Origin: Mangrovibacter yixingensis
Lineage (GTDB): Bacteria; Pseudomonadota; Gammaproteobacteria; Enterobacterales; Enterobacteriaceae
Reading direction: 5' to 3'
Assembly (NCBI RefSeq): GCF_020523985.1
Contig: NZ_JAIVKM010000014.1
Location: forward strand, 1-45,000
Length of the DNA stretch: 45,000 bases
Part shown: one piece after another, positions 35,055 to 42,028 of the stretch
Numbering within the stretch: the stretch's first letter is position 1
Layout of the letters: each line of letters opens with the position of its first letter
The notes under the pieces: generated by a model
Databases searched by the model: none
What the model was told of the DNA's origin: nothing
The model's input: only the letters and a program-made list of their open reading frames with translations
Program-made: the position numbers and the translations under genes

Positions 35055-35095
35055 CTGCATGTATTGGCTGGCATTAATCAGGCCAATACATGCAG
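35055..35095 (+). terminator. Long hairpin after fbp
   Basis: A perfect 14-bp stem (CTGCATGTATTGGC / GCCAATACATGCAG) with a 13-base loop starts 29 bases after the fbp stop. No T run follows, so it may be an mRNA-stabilising hairpin rather than an intrinsic terminator. Confidence 0.5.
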
Positions 35096-35325
35096 AACAG
35101 AATGATGTGTATATTATCAATGCCACATATGCTCCACGTTCCCATACACCACAAACACACCTGAATATTCGCTAAGCATTGTTAAACACTGGAGCTTTCA
35201 GTGAGAAAAATAAAATAACATAGTTCTCTCTCCATACCATTCATTGTAAATGGAAATATTGCCCTCCACATATTCATTCATCCAGGTTATATCAGAGCTT
35301 GTTCAAAAAAATAAAAGGCCGCTCA

Positions 35326-35353
35326 TTACAGAACACTTACCACATGATATAAA
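35326..35353 (+). promoter_or_regulatory. Candidate promoter of the unknown two-gene cassette
   Basis: TTACAG (35326-35331) and TATAAA (35348-35353) are separated by 16 bases and lie 31 bases before the start codon at 35384. The surrounding 35096-35383 stretch is AT-rich and holds no other feature that I can see. Confidence 0.4.
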
Positions 35354-35383
35354 AACAGAAAATAGCCAGAAGGAGTAAGCAGG

Positions 35384-36097
35384 ATGCTTACATCAGATTA
35401 TTTAAGGATAAAACTACAAAGCGACAAGCAACTCTCAATCTATCTTCAACGCGGGGTTAACTCATTTTCACAGGCAACCCAACAGACACTATCTGATATT
35501 TCCTCTGGTATTGAAAGAGCCAGTTGGTATTCATCTTGTTTAATCCCCCGCTATGGTGATATTTGCAGTGAATTAATAACCGAAGAAAAGAGGATGGCAC
35601 TCTCTATAGCATCACTATTTAAACATGATGATGTCTTTCTTTATATGCTTCTTCTTTATTTTGAAATGATTGAAAAAGACCGGCAAGAGGGAAATAAAAA
35701 CGGGAGTGTCCAGCGAGCAGTTAAGAATATTAGCGGCTACACAGCTAACATGGCAGCTAACAAATTCACACGCAATACTATCGCCTGGTCATTGTCAAAA
35801 GCACTATCCGGGTCGGAAGCCGTTTCTAAAGTCGTCGCAGAACGAGTAGCAGGCAAATCCCCCTATGTTGTTTTAGCGTTACAAGTTTTTGGTATCGAGC
35901 ACAAGGCTGCATTAGCAGCAAGAAAACTGAAAATTTTGGAGCCAGAGTATTATGCACTTTTGTATGCGGCACAACTCGAAATGCTGTATTACTTCATTGA
36001 GCCAGTATTAGAAATAATCATCCAAAAAGTAAAAACAAAATTTTATGAAACACTGGAAGATTTTTATGAAGATATAGGGGTAACATTTAATGTTTAA
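35384..36097 (+). CDS. Hypothetical protein, unknown function
   Basis: A 237-residue protein that I do not recognise. There is no signal peptide. It appears mainly alpha-helical, with hydrophobic stretches at about residues 88-97 (VFLYMLLLYF) and 160-180 (SPYVVLALQVFGIEHKAALAA), and an amphipathic, tyrosine-rich C-terminus. AAGGAG eight bases before the ATG is a strong ribosome-binding site. Base composition is clearly more AT-rich than the flanking fbp and yjfF genes, which suggests horizontal acquisition. Its last eight bases overlap the start of a small membrane-protein gene. A toxin or effector with a membrane immunity partner is one possibility, but nothing in the sequence proves it. Confidence 0.7.
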   Translation: MLTSDYLRIKLQSDKQLSIYLQRGVNSFSQATQQTLSDISSGIERASWYSSCLIPRYGDICSELITEEKRMALSIASLFKHDDVFLYMLLLYFEMIEKDRQEGNKNGSVQRAVKNISGYTANMAANKFTRNTIAWSLSKALSGSEAVSKVVAERVAGKSPYVVLALQVFGIEHKAALAARKLKILEPEYYALLYAAQLEMLYYFIEPVLEIIIQKVKTKFYETLEDFYEDIGVTFNV

Positions 36098-36272
36098 AAG
36101 CCTTATCTCTCTGCTTTTATCAGACATAATATTCCCAGTTATTATTATTCTCAGCTGGTGTATTTGTGTGATTTTTATTCCGTCATATGGTGTTCTTTGC
36201 GGGTTTATATCCACGGCGATATGGATTGCTGTTTTCACCAAACTAACAAAGAAGTTTAACAAGTACAAATAA
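36090..36272 (+). CDS. Small two-helix membrane protein, unknown function
   Basis: A 60-residue protein, mostly hydrophobic, with two predicted transmembrane helices (about residues 8-28 and 32-50) and a lysine-rich tail (KLTKKFNKYK). Its ATG lies inside the end of the previous gene and follows AGGGG by nine bases, so the two genes are probably co-expressed. The small size, membrane location and overlap resemble immunity or regulatory partners. No family is recognised. Confidence 0.6.
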   Translation: MFKSLISLLLSDIIFPVIIILSWCICVIFIPSYGVLCGFISTAIWIAVFTKLTKKFNKYK

Positions 36273-36282
36273 CATAAAATAG

Positions 36283-36342
36283 CCCCGGTAGTGGCAAGAA
36301 TGATTAAAAAAATAACAGTACGGTTATCGTCCACTACCGGGG
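36283..36342. terminator. Inverted repeat between the cassette and yjfF
   Basis: A perfect 12-bp inverted repeat (CCCCGGTAGTGG / CCACTACCGGGG) encloses 36 bases that themselves contain a smaller stem (ATAAC / GTTAT). It lies between convergent genes and probably terminates transcription, although the loop is long and T runs are short. Confidence 0.5.
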
Positions 36343-36366
36343 TAAGTTTAATGATTTTTCATATGG

Positions 36367-37368
36367 TTACGTCTTTGTTGGCTGTATGTTAACCCTGTTA
36401 ACAGGAACACTTTGCCGCCCTTCCCAGAACGCCATCAGCCCGCGTTGCATCGCAATAAAAATAAATAACAGAATGCCAATAGCGATTTTGGTCCACCACG
36501 AACTCAGTGTGCCGTCGAAGTTAATGTAAGTCTGAATCAACCCCTGAATTGCCACACCAAACAGTGTACCCAGCACTGTTCCCACACCACCACTGAGTAA
36601 CGTGCCGCCAATGACCACAGAAGCGATGGCATCCAGTTCCACCCCAACACCGGCCAGGGCATAACCCGCTGAGGTATAGATAGAAAAGACAATCCCCGCC
36701 AGGGTTGCCAGGCCGGTGGAGAGCATATAAATACCAATGGTGGTGCTGCGGGTTGAAATCCCCATCAGGTTGGCGGATGTAGCACTGCCGCCAATGGCAT
36801 AAACCCGGTTACCAAACTGCGTGCGGCTTGCCACCAGAATGCCAAACACCACCACCACTAACATCACCACGCCCAGGAAACTCAGGCGGCCACCGCCCGG
36901 AATTCGCCAGGCCAGAGTGGACAAGGTTTGGTAGACAGGGTGATTGATAGGAATCGACTCTTCAGACAACAGATAGCTGGCTCCCCGTAAGAAGAACATA
37001 CCAGCCAGGGTGATGATAAAAGCGGGGATCTTCAGGCCATCTATCAGTAACCCCATAAACGCACCGAACCCGCAGCCCATCAGCAAGATCAACGGGAATG
37101 CCACAACAGGCGACATCCCCCAGTCGCCCAGCGCTTTTGCCAAAAATACCCCGGTAAAAGCGATAACGGACCCGACGGAAAGATCAATCCCACCAGAGAT
37201 AATCACAAAGGTCATACCAACGGCGATGATCCCAAGAAAGGCGTTATCTGTCAGAATATTACAAATAACCCTGGTTGAGGCGAAGCCCGGAAACTGAGCC
37301 AGGCAGAACAGATAGCCGAGAATAAACACCAACAGGGTGATCACCAGCGGCAAATTACGCTTCATCAT
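36367..37368 (-). CDS. yjfF: ABC transporter permease YjfF, galactofuranose type
   Basis: A 333-residue inner-membrane permease of the ribose/xylose type (BPD_transp_2). With YtfT it forms the channel of the YtfQRT-YjfF transporter, which in E. coli takes up galactofuranose. Segments GMTFVIISGGIDLSVGSV (near residue 51) and GVELDAIASVVIGGTLLSGGVG (near residue 241) are the family signatures. The gene overlaps ytfT by 14 bases. It is the last gene of ytfQ-ytfR-ytfT-yjfF. Confidence 0.96.
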   Translation of the reverse strand: MMKRNLPLVITLLVFILGYLFCLAQFPGFASTRVICNILTDNAFLGIIAVGMTFVIISGGIDLSVGSVIAFTGVFLAKALGDWGMSPVVAFPLILLMGCGFGAFMGLLIDGLKIPAFIITLAGMFFLRGASYLLSEESIPINHPVYQTLSTLAWRIPGGGRLSFLGVVMLVVVVFGILVASRTQFGNRVYAIGGSATSANLMGISTRSTTIGIYMLSTGLATLAGIVFSIYTSAGYALAGVGVELDAIASVVIGGTLLSGGVGTVLGTLFGVAIQGLIQTYINFDGTLSSWWTKIAIGILLFIFIAMQRGLMAFWEGRQSVPVNRVNIQPTKT

Positions 37369-38377
37369 GGCGGCGCCACCTTTTAATCAATGAGATAAAA
37401 CGCTGAGACTGAACAACCAGCACACACAGCACGACGATGGCTTTCACCACCTGGTTCATTTCCGGCGGAAAGCCTGACAGCAGAATCCCGGTGTTCATGC
37501 CCTGAATAATCAGTGCGCCCACCACCGACAACACCATATTGAAGCGCCCGCCCATGAGCGAACCGCCGCCGATAACCACAGCAAGAATCGCATCAAGTTC
37601 CAGCCACAACCCGGCATTATTGGCATCGGCACCACGAATATCCGCAGCCACAATTACCCCGGCAATTGCCGCACACAAACCACTCAGCACATAAGTGAGC
37701 ATGACGACAATACGGGTATTCACCCCGGCGTTTTTCGCCGCCCGAATGTTGATCCCCGCGGCTTCAATGAATAGCCCCAGCGCGGTTTTGCGCACCAGAA
37801 CCCAAAAAGCGACCAGGGTTATCAGGGTAATGACCACGGGCGTTGGGAAGAACAACAGCGAACCGCTACCCAGCCAGGAAAGGTGAGGCGAGTTAAAGGT
37901 AACGATTTGCCCGGAGGTAATAAGCTGTGCCACACCGCGCCCGGCAACCATCAGGATCAGGGTGGCAACAAACGGCTGAATCTTGAGTATGGCAACCAGA
38001 ATACCATTCCATAGCCCGGCCAGCATACCAACACCCAGCGAAGCCAGAATCACCACGGCCAGCGAATGCCCTTGTACGGTCAGCGCCGCGGCAGTGGCCC
38101 CGGCAATTGCCATAGTTGCCCCAACAGACAAATCAATACCGCCGGTGGCAATGACCAGCGTCATACCAATCGCCAGTAATGCCACCGGTGCGGCACGGTT
38201 GAGAATGTCTATGGGGCTGCCAAACAGGCGGCCATCCTGCAAAATGACCTGGAAAAAGTGGGGGGCAACCAGGCTGTCCACCAGGAGTACCAGCAACAGC
38301 GCAATAAATTGCGGGGTGCCCTGCGGCCAGCGGAAACTGCGGCGTTGCGGACCAGGGCCTGATAACGAATGCGGCAT
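37355..38377 (-). CDS. ytfT: ABC transporter permease YtfT, galactofuranose type
   Basis: A 340-residue permease, partner of YjfF. It shows the same signatures: GMTLVIATGGIDLSVGATMAI near residue 70 and WLELDAILAVVIGGGSLMGGRF near residue 260. The ATG at 38377 follows GGAGGA by seven bases and gives nearly the E. coli length; an in-frame ATG 10 codons earlier lies at the very end of ytfR and is less likely. The gap to ytfR is 13 bases, so co-translation is expected. Confidence 0.96.
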   Translation of the reverse strand: MPHSLSGPGPQRRSFRWPQGTPQFIALLLVLLVDSLVAPHFFQVILQDGRLFGSPIDILNRAAPVALLAIGMTLVIATGGIDLSVGATMAIAGATAAALTVQGHSLAVVILASLGVGMLAGLWNGILVAILKIQPFVATLILMVAGRGVAQLITSGQIVTFNSPHLSWLGSGSLLFFPTPVVITLITLVAFWVLVRKTALGLFIEAAGINIRAAKNAGVNTRIVVMLTYVLSGLCAAIAGVIVAADIRGADANNAGLWLELDAILAVVIGGGSLMGGRFNMVLSVVGALIIQGMNTGILLSGFPPEMNQVVKAIVVLCVLVVQSQRFISLIKRWRRHDEA

Positions 38378-38390
38378 CACAATTTCCTCC

Positions 38391-39893
38391 TTATGCCGCA
38401 ATGGCATTCATAATGGCGGCGACAGAGAGATCTTCGAGTGGGATCTCGGCAATTTGCTGGCGATCACGCATGATCACCACCCGGTCGGCATAGCCCACTA
38501 ACTCTTCAAGTTCCGACGAAATAACTAAAAGCGCCAGGCCATCTGCACAGAGTGTTTCTATCAGGCGGATGATTTCAGCGTGGGCACCCACATCAATACC
38601 GCGGGTTGGTTCATCGAGGATCAGGAATTGGGGTTTGGTGAGTAGCCAGCGGGATAACAACACTTTTTGTTGATTCCCACCGGATAAAAACTCGATGGGT
38701 TGCTCCATGCCCGGTGTGCGGATCCCCAACTGGCGTATAAACCGCTCGGCTATCTGTTGCTGTTCTTTACGCGGAATTGGCCGTAGCCAGCCACGCTGGG
38801 CCTGGAGCGCCAGAATGATATTTTCCCGCACAGAAGCGGCAGCAATGATCCCATCAGTTTTGCGGTCTTCGGGGCAAAAACCAATCCCGGCGCAGGAAGC
38901 CTGATGCGGCGTACGCAGCGCCATATTTTTGCCTTTTACCGCCACGCTACCGGCATCGGAAGGGCGAATACCAAAAATCACTTCTGCGGTTTCGGTACGC
39001 CCGGAACCCAGCAGGCCAGCCAGACCAACGATTTCACCTGGGCGCACTGCCAGGTCGAACGGTTTGATCACACCTTTTTTGCCATAGCCGGTAAATTCCA
39101 CCACGGGTTTGTCGCTCAGCAGTGTTCGCCCGGCACGTTGAAGCGCGTTTTGTTCAAGCTCGCGGCCCAGCATCATCTTAACCAATTCAATTTGTGGTAG
39201 ATCTGCTGTGTTTTCCGTGCCAACAAACGCACCGTTACGCAGTACGGTAATTCGGTCTGTCACTTCATAAACCTGGTCGAGAAAGTGGGTAACGAAGATA
39301 AGGCTGGTGCCCTGATCACGCAGTTGGCGCATCAGGGTGAATAGCATTTCCACTTCTTTGGTATCGAGGCTTGCGGTGGGTTCGTCAAGGATCAGGACTT
39401 TGGCCGACAGATCCACAGCCCGGCAGATAGCGACAATTTGTTGCATAGCAACTGAATAACGGTTCAGGGGCTCACGCACATCCAGTTCAAAACCGTAAGA
39501 AGCCATTAACTTACTGGCGCGGCTGATCATCTCTTTGCGTTGCAGTAAGCCAAAACGGCGGGGTTCGCGGCCAATAAACAGGTTGTCGGCCACGGACATA
39601 TTCGGGAGCAGGTTAACTTCCTGGTAGACTGTACCAATCCCCAGGCGCTGTGCGTCTGCCGTATTTTTCGGTGAGACAGACTGCCCTTCCAGGTAAATTG
39701 CCCCGGTATCACGCTGATAAACCCCCGTCAGGCATTTGATCAATGTTGATTTACCGGCCCCATTTTCACCCAGCAAGGCCATTATCTCGCCCCGGCGTAG
39801 TTGAAAATCGACATGATCCAGCGCTTTCACGCCGGGGAAAAATTTACTCAGGCCTTCCGTGCGCAAAATTTCCTGATTATCACGGGTGTTCAT
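38391..39893 (-). CDS. ytfR: Sugar ABC transporter ATP-binding protein YtfR
   Basis: A 500-residue ATPase with two ABC domains in tandem, as in the Rbs/Xyl/Mgl class. The first has Walker A GENGAGKST near residue 43 and Walker B LILDEPTASLD. The second has a degenerate Walker A (GLLGSGRTE), signature SGGNQQKVLLSRWL and Walker B LILDEPTRGID. It powers galactofuranose uptake with YtfT and YjfF. It follows ytfQ after 59 bases that contain a stabilising hairpin. Confidence 0.97.
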   Translation of the reverse strand: MNTRDNQEILRTEGLSKFFPGVKALDHVDFQLRRGEIMALLGENGAGKSTLIKCLTGVYQRDTGAIYLEGQSVSPKNTADAQRLGIGTVYQEVNLLPNMSVADNLFIGREPRRFGLLQRKEMISRASKLMASYGFELDVREPLNRYSVAMQQIVAICRAVDLSAKVLILDEPTASLDTKEVEMLFTLMRQLRDQGTSLIFVTHFLDQVYEVTDRITVLRNGAFVGTENTADLPQIELVKMMLGRELEQNALQRAGRTLLSDKPVVEFTGYGKKGVIKPFDLAVRPGEIVGLAGLLGSGRTETAEVIFGIRPSDAGSVAVKGKNMALRTPHQASCAGIGFCPEDRKTDGIIAAASVRENIILALQAQRGWLRPIPRKEQQQIAERFIRQLGIRTPGMEQPIEFLSGGNQQKVLLSRWLLTKPQFLILDEPTRGIDVGAHAEIIRLIETLCADGLALLVISSELEELVGYADRVVIMRDRQQIAEIPLEDLSVAAIMNAIAA

Positions 39894-39917
39894 CGCGGAG
39901 TCTCCGGCCAGGGAAAC

Positions 39918-39945
39918 GGCTCAGGCCATAAAAGCAGCCTGAGCC
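39918..39945 (-). promoter_or_regulatory. Hairpin between ytfQ and ytfR
   Basis: GGCTCAGGC and GCCTGAGCC form a perfect 9-bp stem with a 10-base loop just after the ytfQ stop codon. Hairpins in this position commonly protect the message of the abundant binding protein relative to the downstream ABC genes. Confidence 0.6.
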
Positions 39946-39952
39946 AGGTTGG

Positions 39953-40909
39953 TTAATAACCCATATGGAGTTTGCGCTCGTATTCCTGTTTTGCTGTATC
40001 TGGCAGGTAGAGCGTTGATTTGGTGATAATGGTTTTCGGTGGAACCGTGCCGTCTTTCTTGTATTTTTCCAGTGCATCGAAGGCCGGGCCTGCCATATCT
40101 GGTGTCAGCTCGACACTGGCATTGGCATCGCCTGCCATCATGGCTTTGTAGATATCCGGTACGCCATCAATAGAGCCGGTGAGAATGTCTTTACCCGGTT
40201 TTAACCCGGCTTCTTTAATGGCCTGGATTGCCCCGATGACCATATCGTCGTTATGGGCGTAAACCATGCAAATATTTTTGCCGTTATTCTCCGCTTTGAT
40301 GAAGCTTTCCATGACTTCTTTACCTTTACTACGGGTAAAGTCGCCAGACTGGGAACGAATGATTTTAATGTTTGGCGCTTTGGCGATGGCTTCAGCAAAC
40401 CCTTTCTTACGGTCAATCGCCACACTCGCGCCCACAGTACCTTGCAGCTCAACAACATTACACGGCTTACCTGCGACGGTTTTCACCAGCCAGTCGCCAA
40501 TTAACTGGCCTTCCAGCACGTTGTTTGCCGTAACCGTGGTCATGTACAGGGATTTGTCTTTCACATCAATAGAACGGTCCAGCAGGAACACCGGGATCTT
40601 CGCATCTTTGGCTTCTTCCAGCACCGGCTCCCAGCCTGTTGCTACCACGGGTGCAATGAAGATTGCGTCCACACCCTGGGCAACAAAAGAGCGTACTGCT
40701 TTAATTTGATTCTCTTGTTTTTGCTGTGCATCAGCAATTTTCAGGGTAATTCCACGCTCTTTCGCTTCCGTTTTGGCAACATTGGTTTCTGCCGCACGCC
40801 AGCCAGATTCAGAACCAACCTGAGAAAATCCAACCACCAGGGGGGCTGCCATCGCTGCTGATGACATAGCCACTGAAACTGCAGAGACTAAAAGTAACCG
40901 CTTCCACAT
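39953..40909 (-). CDS. ytfQ: Galactofuranose-binding periplasmic protein YtfQ
   Basis: A 318-residue periplasmic sugar-binding protein (type I, ribose-binding-like). The signal peptide covers about residues 1-22 and ends in AMAA before PLVVGFSQVG. The domain order is the usual two-lobe fold, with VGSESGWRAAE in the first lobe and AHNDDMVIGAIQAI near residue 212 as family signatures. The ATG at 40909 follows GAGG; the frame extends 14 codons upstream without conservation. It is the first gene of the transporter operon, and two palindromic operator candidates lie upstream. Confidence 0.97.
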   Translation of the reverse strand: MWKRLLLVSAVSVAMSSAAMAAPLVVGFSQVGSESGWRAAETNVAKTEAKERGITLKIADAQQKQENQIKAVRSFVAQGVDAIFIAPVVATGWEPVLEEAKDAKIPVFLLDRSIDVKDKSLYMTTVTANNVLEGQLIGDWLVKTVAGKPCNVVELQGTVGASVAIDRKKGFAEAIAKAPNIKIIRSQSGDFTRSKGKEVMESFIKAENNGKNICMVYAHNDDMVIGAIQAIKEAGLKPGKDILTGSIDGVPDIYKAMMAGDANASVELTPDMAGPAFDALEKYKKDGTVPPKTIITKSTLYLPDTAKQEYERKLHMGY

Positions 40910-40962
40910 AAGCGCGTCCTCTCGTAGGGTTATTATTGGTAAGAAGTACATCTGCAGGGGAA

Positions 40963-40968
40963 ACTATA
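40963..40968 (-). promoter_or_regulatory. Probable -10 of the ytfQ promoter
   Basis: On the minus strand TATAGT lies 53 bases before the ytfQ start codon. The palindrome at 40979-41001 would cover the -35 region. Confidence 0.45.
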
Positions 40969-40978
40969 GACAATACGG

Positions 40979-41001
40979 GATGTAACAGAATGCGTTACAT
41001 C
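40979..41001. promoter_or_regulatory. Candidate operator over the ytfQ promoter
   Basis: GATGTAAC and GTTACATC form a perfect 8-bp inverted repeat with a 7-base spacer. It lies immediately upstream of the probable -10 and so could block RNA polymerase. The cognate regulator is not known; the half-site TGTAAC is shared with the site at 41127. Confidence 0.45.
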
Positions 41002-41126
41002 ACAATTCAAAAAAGTAGCATAATTGTTAACATCCAGTTTTAGTCAAGGATCGGGCTGGGTGAGGCTCCTCACCAGAAAAGGTGAATGCGGTTTTTTTCA
41101 CCAATGAATTCGCTGGCATTTCCCTT

Positions 41127-41142
41127 TTGTAACCGGTTACAA
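41127..41142. promoter_or_regulatory. GalR/GalS-like operator between ytfQ and ppa
   Basis: TTGTAACCGGTTACAA is a perfect palindrome with central CCGG, close to GalR/GalS and other LacI-family operators. It lies about 220 bases upstream of ytfQ. Control of the galactofuranose transporter by GalR/GalS is plausible from the substrate. Confidence 0.55.
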
Positions 41143-41259
41143 GAATTTATAAATAATGCAGCTGGCTTTATGGATTTTTATGCTGGAAAGCGACCAGCCC
41201 GTTGACTCGAACTTTTCCTGATTAAGAAAAACAGGCGAAGACATTCGGGCGCAGTTGGC

Positions 41260-41265
41260 TATAAT
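41260..41265 (+). promoter_or_regulatory. Probable -10 of the ppa promoter
   Basis: A consensus TATAAT lies 39 bases before the ppa start codon. The -35 element is poor. Confidence 0.55.
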
Positions 41266-41304
41266 ACCCGGCACTTGTTTGCCACACATTTAAAGGAAAC
41301 AGAC

Positions 41305-41832
41305 ATGAGCTTACTGAACGTACCAGCAGGCAAAGATCTGCCGGAAGACATCTACGTTGTTATCGAAATCCCTGCTAACGCTGACCCTATCAAATACGAA
41401 GTAGACAAAGAAAGCGGCGCACTGTTTGTAGACCGTTTCATGTCTACTGCGATGTTCTACCCGTGCAACTATGGCTACATCAACCACACTCTGTCTCTGG
41501 ACGGTGACCCGGTTGACGTACTGGTGCCAACTCCGTACCCGCTGGAACCAGGTTCTGTTATTCGTTGCCGTCCGGTTGGCGTGCTGAAAATGACTGACGA
41601 GTCTGGCGAAGATGCCAAACTGGTTGCAGTACCGCACACCAAACTGAGCAAAGAATACGATCACATTAAAGATGTGAACGACCTGCCAGAATTGCTGAAA
41701 GCACAGATCACCCATTTCTTTGAACATTACAAAGATCTGGAAGCTGGCAAATGGGTGAAAGTTGACGGTTGGGACAACGCAGAAGCGGCTAAAGCTGAAA
41801 TCGTTGCCTCTTTCGAGCGCGCTAAAAAATAA
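41305..41832 (+). CDS. ppa: Inorganic pyrophosphatase
   Basis: A 175-residue family I soluble pyrophosphatase that hydrolyses pyrophosphate to two phosphates and drives biosynthetic reactions forward. The metal-binding signature [10 protein letters not shown] is near residue 66. Other conserved segments are YGYINHTLS and the C-terminal [14 protein letters not shown]. The ATG at 41305 follows AAGGAAA; an in-frame ATG 10 codons earlier lies at the predicted transcript start and is not used. The protein is essentially full length compared with E. coli. It ends at a strong hairpin terminator. Confidence 0.98.
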   Translation: MSLLNVPAGKDLPEDIYVVIEIPANADPIKYEVDKESGALFVDRFMSTAMFYPCNYGYINHTLSLDGDPVDVLVPTPYPLEPGSVIRCRPVGVLKMTDESGEDAKLVAVPHTKLSKEYDHIKDVNDLPELLKAQITHFFEHYKDLEAGKWVKVDGWDNAEAAKAEIVASFERAKK

Positions 41833-41904
41833 TTGCCTGATGCAGCCATGTGGCGTAGCGCCAGTGGCAGAGTGCTCACTGCACCTATCAGCGCAAAGTA
41901 AAAA

Positions 41905-41940
41905 GTAAAAAAGCACTGCCCTGCGGCAGTGCTTTTTTTA
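41905..41940. terminator. Bidirectional terminator between ppa and the autotransporter gene
   Basis: AAGCACTGCC and GGCAGTGCTT form a perfect 10-bp stem with a 4-base loop, flanked by an A run on one side and a T run on the other. It serves ppa (+) and can serve the autotransporter gene (-). Confidence 0.9.
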
Positions 41941-42028
41941 TGTATTACCCGGATATATTACCCGGTGTTGGTGGCTGTTATCCGGGAAGTGCGCTGTTGC
42001 CTGCACTTCCCGTTTTCACCGCCTGTTA

